Shown here: piece by piece, positions 42,273 to 50,833 of the stretch | Numbering within the stretch: position 1 is the first letter of the stretch | Layout of the letters: each line of letters begins with the position of its first letter | Source: Mesobaculum littorinae | Lineage (GTDB): Bacteria > Pseudomonadota > Alphaproteobacteria > Rhodobacterales > Rhodobacteraceae | DNA: 64,000 nucleotides | Assembly (NCBI RefSeq): GCF_004011175.1 | Contig: NZ_RQXX01000007.1 | Coordinates: 304 to 64,303 of the forward strand | Direction: 5' to 3' | Notes under the pieces: generated by a model | What the model saw: only the letters and a program-made list of their open reading frames with translations | Databases searched by the model: none | Told to the model about the DNA's origin: nothing | Position numbers and translations under genes: made by a program

Positions 42273-43147
42273 CACCCGCCTCCGCCCAGCGGCAGGTAGC
42301 TTTCCATCAGGCTGCCGGCCAGCATGTACCAGCCGTCGATCAGCACGAAGAAAATCACCTTGAACGGCAGCGAAATCAGGACCGGCGGCAGCATCATCAT
42401 GCCCGCGCTCATCAGCACGCTGGCGACGATCAGGTCGATCGCCACGAAGGGCAGGTAGATCAGAAACCCGATGGTGAAGGCGCGGCGCAGCTCCGAGATC
42501 ATGAAGGCGGGGACCAGTTCGCGCCACCCGGCTTCGGCCGCCGTCTCGGGCGCCACGAGCTCGGCCTCTGCATCCCCGCCGGCGCGTTGGGCGATGCCCT
42601 GGAACAGGGCATAGTCGCGCGGGCGGGTATTGACGAACATGAAGGTTTTGAAAGGCTCCGCGATCTCGACCAGCGCGTCGTCTTCGGCGATGGCATTGTC
42701 GATCAGCGGCGCCATGCCGTTGGTCCAGGCGTCCTCGAATACCGGCTGCATGACGAAGAAGGTCATGAACAGCGCCATCGCGTTCAGCACCATGTTGGGC
42801 GGCGTCTGGTTCAGCCCCAGCGCCGAGCGCAGCATCGAGAAGACGATGACGAAGCGCGTGAAGCTGGTCATCACCACCAGAAGCCCCGGCGCGATCGACA
42901 GGATCGTCATCAACGCCAGAAGCTGCAGGATCCGGCCCGAGAGGGACGGGCCGCCGTCACCACCGCCGCCGCTTCCGTCGGCCAGCTGCGACAGCCCGTC
43001 CGACAGCGCGCCCAGGAAATCGCCGCCCGCCTCCTGCGCCAGCGCGGGCGCGGCGATCAGACCCAGCGCAACACAAAACGCCCCGCCGGCAAACCGACGG
43101 GGGGCGCGGATGTGCAGCAGTGCCGGGACGTCAGATCTCCGAGACAT
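42272..43147 (-). CDS. fliP: Flagellar export gate protein FliP
   Basis: A 291-residue FliP. An N-terminal signal-like segment (FCVALGLIAAPALAQEAG) is followed by the core LQLLALMTILSIAPGLLVVM, SFTRFVIVFSMLRSALGLNQ, PAFMISELRRAFTIGFLIYL and FVAIDLIVASVLMSAGMMM. It forms the FliPQR export gate. No fliO-like gene lies next to it. It overlaps the fliN end by 17 bases. Confidence 0.96.
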   Translation of the reverse strand: MSRRSDVPALLHIRAPRRFAGGAFCVALGLIAAPALAQEAGGDFLGALSDGLSQLADGSGGGGDGGPSLSGRILQLLALMTILSIAPGLLVVMTSFTRFVIVFSMLRSALGLNQTPPNMVLNAMALFMTFFVMQPVFEDAWTNGMAPLIDNAIAEDDALVEIAEPFKTFMFVNTRPRDYALFQGIAQRAGGDAEAELVAPETAAEAGWRELVPAFMISELRRAFTIGFLIYLPFVAIDLIVASVLMSAGMMMLPPVLISLPFKVIFFVLIDGWYMLAGSLMESYLPLGGGG

Positions 43148-43595
43148 AGTCCTTCACGATTTCGGTCAGGGTCACGCCCAGACGGTCCTCGCCCACCTTG
43201 ACGAGATCGCCGCGCGCGATCAGCCGGTCGTTGATCACAAGGTCGACGGGCGCGCCGATCTTCTTGTCCAGCTCGATGACCGACCCGCGCGATAGCTCCA
43301 GCAGCTGCGAAATCGGCATGCGGGCATGGCCCAGCACGATCTGCACGTTGAGGCCCACGTTCAGCATCGCGTTGATGTTGCGCCCTGCCGCGGACTGGCC
43401 CGCGGCGTGGCCCGCGGTCAGGCTTTCGATTACCGTGGGCTCTTCGCCGGCCGCTCCGGTCGCGGGGCTGGTGGGGGCGTCGAGATCGGGAAAGACGCTG
43501 GTGTCGCTGCCGCCGGTCCGGGCGGCGGGCGTCGCGGCCTTGTCCGTGGTGCCGGGGGCGCCGTCGGCGGGCGAGGGGGTCTTGTCGTCAGGCAT
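43131..43595 (-). CDS. fliN: Flagellar motor switch protein FliN
   Basis: A 154-residue FliN. The C-terminal SpoA/SurA-type domain (about residues 78-150) reads INAMLNVGLNVQIVLGHARM, ISQLLELSRGSVIELDKKIG and VDLVINDRLIARGDLVKVGE. The N-terminal 75 residues are Pro/Thr/Ala-rich and disordered. It is part of the C-ring. The start overlaps the FliH-like gene by eight bases. Confidence 0.95.
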   Translation of the reverse strand: MPDDKTPSPADGAPGTTDKAATPAARTGGSDTSVFPDLDAPTSPATGAAGEEPTVIESLTAGHAAGQSAAGRNINAMLNVGLNVQIVLGHARMPISQLLELSRGSVIELDKKIGAPVDLVINDRLIARGDLVKVGEDRLGVTLTEIVKDYVSEI

Positions 43596-44259
43596 GTTCT
43601 TGTCTCCGCGCCGCGCGTGTCGTCTCGAAACTCTCCTGCCGGTCGCGCACGGCATCGAGGATGCGGTCGCAGATCTCGGCAAAGCTGTATTCCATGAAGC
43701 CGTTGTCCCAGGTCATCCGCGCATCGCCCTCGGCCAGGTCCGGGTCGGCAGAGAGGTCGAGCGTGCCGATGAGCGTCTCGGCCACTATCGCCTCGATCTG
43801 CGGACCCAGCGCGTCGCGCGCGGCGGGGGCCAGTGTGATGCGCAGCACGGGCGAGCCCAGGGCGTAGCGGATCGTGCGTTCGATCTGCTGCAGCGCCCGG
43901 TCACGGGCGCGGTGGTCGATCAGTTCGGGGAACACCTTTTCACAGACCGAGACCGTGAAATCGAGCACCTGCGCCTCGAGCGCGGCGCGATGTTCGGCCG
44001 TTCCGGCCAGAAGCGCGTCGACCTGCGGCTGGATTGCCGAAATCGCCTCCGCGTGCCGGGCCAGCAGCGTCTGGCGTGTCTCGTCGCGTCCCTCGGTCCG
44101 GCCGACCTCCTTGCCCGCCGCGTGGCCGGCCCGATAGGCGCGGGCCACGGCCTCTTCCAGCTCTTCGGGCGTGTGGCGGGCGCGGGCGTCGTGGACGCGC
44201 CGGGCTTCCTCCTCGGCGCGCTCCAGATCGAAATCGCGTTGGAATACGGGATGCGTCAT
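43588..44259 (-). CDS. fliH: FliH-like flagellar export ATPase regulator
   Basis: A 223-residue protein with an N-terminal charged coiled coil (LERAEEEARRVHDARARHTP; AYRAGHAAGKEVGRTEGRDE, containing the G-x3-G repeats typical of FliH) and a C-terminal domain (AQVLDFTVSVCEKVFPELID; DARMTWDNGFMEYSFAEI). FliH binds the ATPase FliI and the C-ring. It is placed directly after fliF (one-base overlap) and before fliN. Confidence 0.82.
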   Translation of the reverse strand: MTHPVFQRDFDLERAEEEARRVHDARARHTPEELEEAVARAYRAGHAAGKEVGRTEGRDETRQTLLARHAEAISAIQPQVDALLAGTAEHRAALEAQVLDFTVSVCEKVFPELIDHRARDRALQQIERTIRYALGSPVLRITLAPAARDALGPQIEAIVAETLIGTLDLSADPDLAEGDARMTWDNGFMEYSFAEICDRILDAVRDRQESFETTRAARRQEHA

Positions 44260-45932
44260 CAGTCCTCCGCCAGCCAGCTGCGCAGCACGCGCAGCGCTTC
44301 ATCGGGATTGCGTTCGGCAAGCTCGCCCATCTCCTCGATCCGTCCGGCCGCCACGTCGCCCGCGACCGAGGCCAGCCGAACGGTCTCGCCGCCCGGCGTT
44401 TCCGGGTCGAGCACGGTCTGCCGCGGCGCGGGCGAGGGGAGGGCGGCCGGGCCGCCGGCGCCCGTCCGTTCGGGTGCGGCAAGCTGCGAGCGTTGCGCGC
44501 CGCCTTCCAGCGCCTCGACCGGGGCGCCGGCCAGCGCCAGATGCCCGCCTCCGGCGCTGCTGGCCAGCGCGCGCAGGGGTTTCGAGCCGAAGGCCATGAT
44601 CAGCGCGATCACCGCCAGGGCAAAGAGCGACCGCAGGATGGTCATCAGGTTGTCGGTCAGGATCTGCGACACCGACCGACCCACCGGGTCGCCCACATCC
44701 ATCGAGTAGTCGATGAAGCGCAGGCTATCGATCGACACCGTGTCGCCGCGCGTCTCGTCGAACCCGATGGCCGAGCGGACCAGCGCCGCGAGCCGCTCCA
44801 GCTCTTCGGGCGCGCGCTCCTCGTAGGCGACGTCGCCGCCCTGCGCGACGTTGTAGATGCCGTTGACCAGCACCGCGACCGACACACGCTCGATCTCGCC
44901 GGGTTCGCGGGTGCTTTCGCGTTCGGTGCTGCCGATCTCGTAGTTGACGATCTCGTCGGTGCGGTTGCGCGAATTGCTGGCGCCCGCGCCTGCGGGCTCG
45001 GCCAGCGCCTCGGGCAGGTTCTGGCCCACGTCGACACTGCCCGCCGCCGCATCGCGATCCTCGATCTCTTCCTCGCGGGTCTCGACCGAGCGGGCGACCT
45101 GCTGGTCGGGGTCGAAGCTGCGCGACACCGTGCGCTGGCGTTCGGTGTTCAGATCGACGCTGACCTGAACGCGCGCGTTGCCCGCGCCGACCCGCGCCGT
45201 CAGGATCTGGTTGATGTTGCGCGCCAGCCGCTCTTCGATCGACGCGCGGGTCGATTGCAGCGTGACCTCGGCGGCGCCGACGCCGTCCTCGGCCAGGATC
45301 GTTTCGCCGCTGGCCGACAGGACCGTCACCCGGTTGCCGCTGAGATCGGCCACCGCCGAAGCGACGAGCGCGCGGATCGACATCGCCTGCCGCATCGAGA
45401 TGTCGTGGCTGGCGCTCCCCCGCACGATGACCGAGGCCGAGGGTTCGGGCCGGTTGCGCGAAAACGCCTCGCGCTCGGGCAGGACAAGGTGGACGCGCGC
45501 GGCGTCGATACCCTCGATCGTCTGGATCGACCGCGCCAGCTCGCCCTCGAGCGCGCGCAGGCGGTTCACCCGCTGCAAGAAGGTGTTCATCCCCAGGCCG
45601 GTCGAGTCGTCGAAAAGCTCCCACCCCGGGACGCCTTCGTTGGGCAGGCCACGGTCGGCCAGCGCCATCCGGGCGCGCGCCAGGTCGTCCTGCGCCACCG
45701 AGATCGAGCTGCCGTCCGCCGAAAGCTGCGCCGTCATCCCCGCCTGTTCCAGCGAGGACAGGATCTCGGACGCGCTGGAGGGGCTCAGCTGCGAATAAAG
45801 CGGCACGTAGGTCGGCGCCAGCACGGTGTTGAGCCCGACCAGAAGCGCCAGCATCAGCCCCGCCCCGGTCGCGCCGAGCGCGATCAGCCGGCCACGCCCC
45901 AGGCCCATGAGGTTATCGATCAGTGATTTCAC
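44259..45932 (-). CDS. fliF: Flagellar MS-ring protein FliF
   Basis: A 557-residue FliF. The N-terminal span (LIALGATGAGLMLALLVGLN) is followed by VPLYSQLSPSSASEILSSLE, the ring-building motifs GVPGWELFDDSTGLGMNTFL and VNRLRALEGELARSIQTIEG, and a second span near residue 440 (LRSLFALAVIALIMAFG). The C-terminal cytoplasmic tail (EEMGELAERNPDEALRVLRS) is the FliG-binding region. It heads the minus-strand fliF-H-N-P-41778-G-39821 operon. Confidence 0.97.
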   Translation of the reverse strand: MKSLIDNLMGLGRGRLIALGATGAGLMLALLVGLNTVLAPTYVPLYSQLSPSSASEILSSLEQAGMTAQLSADGSSISVAQDDLARARMALADRGLPNEGVPGWELFDDSTGLGMNTFLQRVNRLRALEGELARSIQTIEGIDAARVHLVLPEREAFSRNRPEPSASVIVRGSASHDISMRQAMSIRALVASAVADLSGNRVTVLSASGETILAEDGVGAAEVTLQSTRASIEERLARNINQILTARVGAGNARVQVSVDLNTERQRTVSRSFDPDQQVARSVETREEEIEDRDAAAGSVDVGQNLPEALAEPAGAGASNSRNRTDEIVNYEIGSTERESTREPGEIERVSVAVLVNGIYNVAQGGDVAYEERAPEELERLAALVRSAIGFDETRGDTVSIDSLRFIDYSMDVGDPVGRSVSQILTDNLMTILRSLFALAVIALIMAFGSKPLRALASSAGGGHLALAGAPVEALEGGAQRSQLAAPERTGAGGPAALPSPAPRQTVLDPETPGGETVRLASVAGDVAAGRIEEMGELAERNPDEALRVLRSWLAED

Positions 45933-46076
45933 GCCTGCCCCGGTTTCTATGGACCGTTTTGTATGAACCTAGGGACACACTTCATGGAAAGGCAAGAATA
46001 GTTTGGTTAGTACTTGCCACGAAAAATCAACGTTGCGATATTGCCAGCATCGATCCATGACAATTCTTGAGCAGCC
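45933..46076. promoter_or_regulatory. Divergent promoter region between fliF and fliL
   Basis: A 144-base, relatively AT-rich spacer holding the starts of two opposed motility operons. It contains CAAGAATAGTTTGG at 45993-46006, identical to 22699-22712, and the half-site-like GGTTAG/CTAACC next to it. Specific promoter boxes are not certain. Confidence 0.6.
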
Positions 46077-46691
46077 ATGAGCGTCGCCTCCGAGGACATG
46101 ACATCCGGCCCCACGGCGGCCCCTGCGGGGGGTGGCGGGCTGCGTCGTGCGGGGATGCTGGCACTGGTCGTGCTGCTCAGCCTCGCCGCGCTGGCGGGTG
46201 GTCTGGCCGCGGCACTCGGGCCGCAGGCCGCGCTGGGACTGCTGGGTCTGGGCGGCGGCAATCCCGCCGCCGAAGCGGCCGCAGGGCAGGCCACGGACGC
46301 AGACGCCGCCCCTGGGGATAGCCATGCCGCAGGTCACACCGACGGCCATGGTGCCGCCGCAGGACCCGCGCCGCTGACGCTGATGCCGTTCGACGAGATC
46401 ATCGTGAACGTCACGGACGTCACCGCCACCGGCCGCCGCACAAGCCGGTTCCTGAAGCTCGACGCCGTCCTCGTCTACGACGAAACGGTCGACGGCGCCG
46501 GTCATGTGGCGGCGCGGCAGGTCTATATGCGTGACGCGTTCCAGGACTACCTGCGCCAGCTCACCGTGCGCGACCTGCAGGGCTCGGCCGGGCTCTACGA
46601 TCTGAAATCCGAACTTCTGCGCCGCGCCCGGGCGATCTCGGGCAGCGAGGCGCCGTCCGAGATCCTGATCTCGGACCTGATAATCCAGTGA
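46077..46691 (+). CDS. fliL: Flagellar basal body-associated protein FliL
   Basis: A 204-residue single-span inner-membrane protein. The N-terminal span is about residues 26-48 (MLALVVLLSLAALAGGLAAA), followed by a His/Ala-rich linker. The periplasmic FliL domain (about residues 103-204) contains MPFDEIIVNVTDV, RFLKLDAVLVYDE and RDAFQDYLRQLTVRDLQGS. It surrounds the stator near MotB. It begins the fliL-fliM-DUF6468-motE run. Confidence 0.92.
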   Translation: MSVASEDMTSGPTAAPAGGGGLRRAGMLALVVLLSLAALAGGLAAALGPQAALGLLGLGGGNPAAEAAAGQATDADAAPGDSHAAGHTDGHGAAAGPAPLTLMPFDEIIVNVTDVTATGRRTSRFLKLDAVLVYDETVDGAGHVAARQVYMRDAFQDYLRQLTVRDLQGSAGLYDLKSELLRRARAISGSEAPSEILISDLIIQ

Positions 46692-46698
46692 GGCGGGG

Positions 46699-47643
46699 AT
46701 GAGCGTGCAAACCACCCTGAACGCCGAAGGCGAAAGCGTCGAAGAGCACATCATCCGGCTGTCGAAGCTCAGCTACGAGCGCCTGCCGATGATGGAGGTG
46801 GTGTTCGAACGCTACCTGCTGACGCTTGCCCCCGCGATCAAGAGCCTGTGCGCCGCCGCGACCGAGGTGACTCTGGACGATTTCGCCTATCTCTCCTGCG
46901 GTGAGGCGCTGGAGGGTCTGGCCTCGCCCAGCTTCCTCGCCGTGACCGAGACGGACAGCTGGGACGGGCCGGTGCTTCTGGCCGTCGAACCCGAGCTGCT
47001 GTTCTCGGTCCTCGAAATCCTGCTGGGCGGCCGGTCCGCCCGGGCGCGCGAATGGACGCCGCGCAGCTTTACCGCGATCGAGAAACGGATCGGCACCCGG
47101 CTGTGCGAAACCGCGCTTTCCGCGCTGTCCGAAAGCTTTGCCCAGCTGAACAAGGTCGATTTCCGCATCGACCGGCTGGAAAGCCTGCCGCAGTCGACGA
47201 TGCTGGCCGCGCCGTCGACCCCCTGCGTGCGCGTCACGCTGAACGTGCGGCTTGAGGATCGCGGCGGGCGGATGTCCTTTGTCCTGCCCTACAACGCCTT
47301 CGAATCCGTGCGCCCCCTCTTCACGCAAAGCTTTCTGGGCGGCCAGCTTGGCGGTGATTCCAGCTGGCGCGCCCTGCTGACCGACAAGCTGCAGGAAACC
47401 GAGGTCACGCTGGCCGCGGTGCTGCACGAGGTGCACGTGCCGCTGACGCAGGTGCTGGACTGGGCGCCGGGCCAGACGCTCGACCTCGGCATTCTGGCCG
47501 ACCAGGCGGCGACGGTCAGCTGCAACGGAATGGTGATGTTCCGCGGCGAGATGGGGCGCCGCCGCAACGGCGCCATCGCGCTCAAGATCACCGAGGAACT
47601 GGCCCAACTGAACGAGGGACATGATGATGAACATGCTGATTGA
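46699..47643 (+). CDS. fliM: Flagellar motor switch protein FliM without the CheY-binding N-terminus
   Basis: A 314-residue FliM with middle-domain blocks ERLPMMEVVFERYLLTLAPA and LLAVEPELLFSVLEILLGGR and the C-terminal SpoA-like domain (APGQTLDLGILADQAATVSC). The N-terminus reads MSVQTTLNAEGESVEEHIIR and lacks the LSQxEIDALL peptide that binds CheY-P in enterobacteria. It is part of the C-ring. It overlaps the next gene by 23 bases. Confidence 0.92.
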   Translation: MSVQTTLNAEGESVEEHIIRLSKLSYERLPMMEVVFERYLLTLAPAIKSLCAAATEVTLDDFAYLSCGEALEGLASPSFLAVTETDSWDGPVLLAVEPELLFSVLEILLGGRSARAREWTPRSFTAIEKRIGTRLCETALSALSESFAQLNKVDFRIDRLESLPQSTMLAAPSTPCVRVTLNVRLEDRGGRMSFVLPYNAFESVRPLFTQSFLGGQLGGDSSWRALLTDKLQETEVTLAAVLHEVHVPLTQVLDWAPGQTLDLGILADQAATVSCNGMVMFRGEMGRRRNGAIALKITEELAQLNEGHDDEHAD

Positions 47644-47980
47644 CGGACTGATCCTCGCCCTCCTCGCGGGCACGCTGGCCTATGCGTGGCTGGTCGACCG
47701 GCGGGTGCGGGTGCTGATGCAGACGCTGCGCGACCTGCAGCCGATGGTCGGCGAGTTCTCGGCCGCGGTGGATAAGTCCGAAAGCTCGGTCGATCACCTC
47801 CGCTCGGTCGCGCGGGAGATGGCCGAACGCCAGGCCCGCGCGGGCGCGGCCCCCGCAAGTCCCGCGCCTGCCGCCGACAGGGCCGAGCGGCGCATCGTGC
47901 CGCCCGGCGTCACCCGCGTGAACGGCAAGGCCGATCTGGTGCGCAGCTTCTTCGAAGCCACCCGCGGCGGCCAGACATGA
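47621..47980 (+). CDS. DUF6468-like small membrane protein downstream of fliM
   Basis: A 119-residue protein (shorter from ATG 47624 or 47627) with one N-terminal membrane segment (MLIDGLILALLAGTLAYAWL) and a cytoplasmic helix (LMQTLRDLQPMVGEFSAAVD). The conserved C-terminus ends GKADLVRSFFEATRGGQ. A protein of this kind recurs between fliM and motE-like genes in the group; the DUF6468 name is from memory. Function unknown, probably motor-associated. Confidence 0.7.
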   Translation: MMMNMLIDGLILALLAGTLAYAWLVDRRVRVLMQTLRDLQPMVGEFSAAVDKSESSVDHLRSVAREMAERQARAGAAPASPAPAADRAERRIVPPGVTRVNGKADLVRSFFEATRGGQT

Positions 47981-48615
47981 GCCGCCTGCGCCTGGTCATC
48001 GGCGCGCTGGCGCTGGCCGGTGTCGCCAAGGGGGCGGTCGCGGTCGCCGAATGGGGCGACGTGACCGGCGGCGCCCAGGCGCTCAGCTTCGTGCAGGCCG
48101 CCGTCGCCTCGGCCCCGGATCCGGCGCCCGACCCTGTCGCTGCCGCCGCGCAGCCGATCCCCACAGCCGCGCCCGCCCAGTGCGAGACGCCGGAGGAGAT
48201 GCTGGCCGCGATCGAGGCAGAGCGCGTGCTGCTGGACGAGCAGAAAGAGCGGATCACCAGCCGGCAGACCGAGCTTGACCTGACGGCCGAAAGCGTGGCG
48301 ACCGAAACCGCCCGGCTCGACGCGCTGAAGGGCGAGCTCGAGGGCCTCTTGGCGCGGGTCGAGGCCGCGCATACCGCCGATCTCGACCGGCTGGTGCAGC
48401 TTTACCGCGCGATGAAGCCCAAGGAGGCGGCCGGCATCATGAACGAGCTCGACATCGAGGCGACCGTGATGATCTTCGGCACCATGGCCGAACGCGACGC
48501 GGCGGATATCCTGGCCGCGATGAACCCGGTGCGGGTGCGCGCGATCTCGAAGATCATCCTCGAACGCTCTAAACTGCCCGGTGACCAGAAGCTCGAAGGC
48601 GTGCGGCTGCAATAA
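47977..48615 (+). CDS. motE: MotE-like periplasmic chaperone protein
   Basis: A 212-residue protein with an N-terminal anchor (LVIGALALAGVAKGAVAVAE), a coiled coil (LLDEQKERITSRQTELDLTA) and a C-terminal MotE/MgtE-N-type helical domain (YRAMKPKEAAGIMNELDIEA; ERDAADILAAMNPVRVRAIS). MotE proteins help assemble the stator partner in alphaproteobacteria. It overlaps the previous gene by four bases (ATGA). Confidence 0.85.
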   Translation: MSRLRLVIGALALAGVAKGAVAVAEWGDVTGGAQALSFVQAAVASAPDPAPDPVAAAAQPIPTAAPAQCETPEEMLAAIEAERVLLDEQKERITSRQTELDLTAESVATETARLDALKGELEGLLARVEAAHTADLDRLVQLYRAMKPKEAAGIMNELDIEATVMIFGTMAERDAADILAAMNPVRVRAISKIILERSKLPGDQKLEGVRLQ

Positions 48616-48755
48616 CCGCGCGCCTCTCGTCCTGCGGTCCGGCCCCTCCCCGCCACCTGCCGTCTCGCCGAAGCCCGCCCACGGGGGAGCCCCTTCAATC
48701 TGACAGGCCCGCCCGTCAAGGCGCCCATCACGGCGCCCGACCCGGCGCGCGGGCC

Positions 48756-49913
48756 TCAGCCCTCGGCGGGGGCCATCGCCCGGCTCATCGCGACGATGAC
48801 GCAGGCCAGGGCCACGAGGATGCCGAAGGCCGCCCGCAGCGAGGTCATGTCGGCGGCAAAGCCGATCACCGGCGGGCCCAGCAGCATGCCGCCATAGCCC
48901 AGCGTCGCGACGCCCGCGATGGCGCGGCCCGCCCCGGTGCCGGGCTCGGCGGCCGCGCGCGAAAACGCCAGCGGCATCACCACGGCATAGCCCACCCCCG
49001 CCAGCAGGAACCCGGACAACGCCACGCCCAGCCCGGCGGGACCGAAGGCCGGGCTGGCGATCACCAGCGCCACGCCCCCCGCCGCGGCCAGGCCCGAGGC
49101 GCGCGTCGCCCCGGCGGCGCCCAGCCGGGCGATCATCACCGCGCCCGACAGCCGCGTCGCGACCATCGCGACCGAGAACACGGCGTATCCCAGCGCGGCC
49201 TCGGCCCGGCTGGCGCCGAGCACCCGGTCGATGAAGACCGCCGACCAGTCGGCCATCGCGCCTTCGCCCACAGACCCCGCGGCGGCGACGAGGCCCACCA
49301 GAGCCAGCGCCCCGCGGGGCAGGGTGAACAGCACCCCACCCGGCGCCGGCGCGGTGCGCGCCGACTCCCATGGGCGCGAGGCCATCGCCAGCGCCACCGC
49401 CGCAAGCAGGGTGCCCAGGATCACCGCATGCGGCAGCGGCCCCAGCCCCGCGTTCACCGCGGCATAGCCCGATGCAGCCCCCAGGCCCGCGCCCAGGCTG
49501 TACATCGCGTGGAAGACGGGCATCAGGTGGCGCTTCACCTGCCGCTCGACCTCGGCCCCCCACGCGTTCATCGCCACGTCGAGCCCGCCATGCGCCGCGC
49601 CGAACAGCAAGAGCCCCAGCGCCGCAAGGGGAAAGCTGGGCGCCGCGCAGACGCAGGCCAGAAGCACCGGGTAGGCCACCGCCGCAATGCGCGAGGTGGC
49701 GGCGGCGCCCAGCCGGTCGCTGGCCTGCCCGGCAAAGGGGAAGGCGAGGATCGCACCGCCCGCGAGGCACAGCAGCAAGAGGCCCAGCCTGTCCTCGGAC
49801 AGCTCCAGCCGGTCGACGATCGCGGGAATGCGCGACGCCCAGATGCCGAAAAGCCCCCCGTTAAGCAGGAACATCGCCGAGACGGCAAAGCGCGGGGATC
49901 GCAGGTCAGGCAT
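48756..49913 (-). CDS. MFS transporter (YbjJ-like)
   Basis: A 385-residue major facilitator protein with about 12 spans. The first loop and start resemble YbjJ-type members: FLLNGGLFGIWASRIPAIVD, then LLLCLAGGAILAFPFAGQAS. The MFS loop motif appears as GQASDRLGAAATSR. The substrate is unknown. ATG 49913 overlaps the end of the DeoR gene by eight bases, so the two are one transcript. The region interrupts the motility cluster. Confidence 0.85.
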   Translation of the reverse strand: MPDLRSPRFAVSAMFLLNGGLFGIWASRIPAIVDRLELSEDRLGLLLLCLAGGAILAFPFAGQASDRLGAAATSRIAAVAYPVLLACVCAAPSFPLAALGLLLFGAAHGGLDVAMNAWGAEVERQVKRHLMPVFHAMYSLGAGLGAASGYAAVNAGLGPLPHAVILGTLLAAVALAMASRPWESARTAPAPGGVLFTLPRGALALVGLVAAAGSVGEGAMADWSAVFIDRVLGASRAEAALGYAVFSVAMVATRLSGAVMIARLGAAGATRASGLAAAGGVALVIASPAFGPAGLGVALSGFLLAGVGYAVVMPLAFSRAAAEPGTGAGRAIAGVATLGYGGMLLGPPVIGFAADMTSLRAAFGILVALACVIVAMSRAMAPAEG

Positions 49914-50655
49914 GGGTGATGTCCAGTCCGGAGGAGGAAAGCGGCGCGGCGGCTTCGGCCGTCGCATCGGTGACGAGCCCGGCAAGGGCCCGCAGCGGCA
50001 GGGTGCGGTGCCGGGCGCGGCGGCCCAGCTTGGTAGCATCGGCCAGCACCAGCGTGCGCTGCGCCGAGAAACACAGCGCCTGCTTGACCCGGCTTTCGAG
50101 CAGATCGTCGCTCGACAGGCCGAAATCGGGGTCGAGACCGCAGGCCCCCAGCACCGTGACCTCGACCGCCAGCGCCTGCAGCGCGGCCTCGCAGGGCTCG
50201 CCCACGGCAATGCCGCCGCGCAGGCTGAGATGGCCGCCAAGCAGCATCACCTCGACCCCGCGGGACTGGCAGGCAACGGCGACGTGCGGCGAAGGCGTGA
50301 CGACCAGTCGCCCCGGGTGCGGCGGTAGCCGCCGGGCCAGCGCAAGGACGGTCGTCCCCCCATCCAGCGCCAGGGTCGAGGCGCCGGCGATCAGGGGCAG
50401 GGCGGCCTCGGCGATGCGGTCGGCGGCGGCGCTGCCCACGCGCTCGGCCAGCGGCGCGGCGGGGACGGCTGCCGGCACCGCGCCGCCGCGGACGCGACGG
50501 GCTGCGCCGTCCTCCTCAAGCCGGATCAGGTCGCGGCGGACGGTGTCGAGAGAGATGTCGAACTCGGCCGCAAGCTCGGCCGCGACAAGGCGACCGGTCT
50601 GGGCCAGCCGGGACCGGATCAGATCCTGCCGCACATCGGGGTTGTTCAGGTCCAT
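49906..50655 (-). CDS. DeoR-family transcriptional regulator
   Basis: A 249-residue DeoR protein. The N-terminal helix-turn-helix is VAAELAAEFDISLDTVRRDL followed by IRLEEDGAARRVRGGAV. The C-terminal sugar-phosphate-sensing domain contains TLALDGGTTVLALARRLP, VTVLGACGLDPDFGLSSDD and TLVLADATKLGRR. ATG 50655 (MDLNNPDVRQ) has no ribosome-binding site and lies at the edge of a three-copy direct repeat; ATG 50670 is possible. Likely a sugar-phosphate-controlled autorepressor of itself and the MFS gene. Confidence 0.85.
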   Translation of the reverse strand: MDLNNPDVRQDLIRSRLAQTGRLVAAELAAEFDISLDTVRRDLIRLEEDGAARRVRGGAVPAAVPAAPLAERVGSAAADRIAEAALPLIAGASTLALDGGTTVLALARRLPPHPGRLVVTPSPHVAVACQSRGVEVMLLGGHLSLRGGIAVGEPCEAALQALAVEVTVLGACGLDPDFGLSSDDLLESRVKQALCFSAQRTLVLADATKLGRRARHRTLPLRALAGLVTDATAEAAAPLSSSGLDITHA

Positions 50656-50714
50656 TGCATAAAGCCGCATATTATTGCACAAAGACGCATTATATTGCAA
50701 AACGCCGTACTGCA
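50655..50714. promoter_or_regulatory. Three 20-base direct repeats at the DeoR start (likely operator)
   Basis: Plus-strand units start at 50655, 50675 and 50695: TTGCATAAAGCCGCATATTA, TTGCACAAAGACGCATTATA, TTGCAAAACGCCGTACTGCA. Spacing is two helical turns. The first unit touches the DeoR start codon. The layout fits an autorepressed operator. Confidence 0.75.
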
Positions 50715-50833
50715 AGTCGAAAGTCCCCGACCGCGCCGACACAGGCGCCGCCCGCGGCTTGCGCGCGGGGGATGACCGATCGGCCGCCGCGTGGCGCGCA
50801 GGCCATCGGGGCACGTCGACACCGTTCGGGGGG

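Noticed and set aside
44034-45926. A 630-codon plus-strand frame over fliF
   Set aside because: It is the complement of a conserved FliF with all family motifs, and its translation has no recognisable feature.
46003-46020. A sigma-54-like GG...GC promoter before fliL
   Set aside because: The GG and GC elements are nine rather than ten bases apart and the flanks do not match, so it was not called.
50655-50714. A CRISPR array
   Set aside because: The three units are adjacent 20-base direct repeats without spacers, at a regulator start. They fit an operator.
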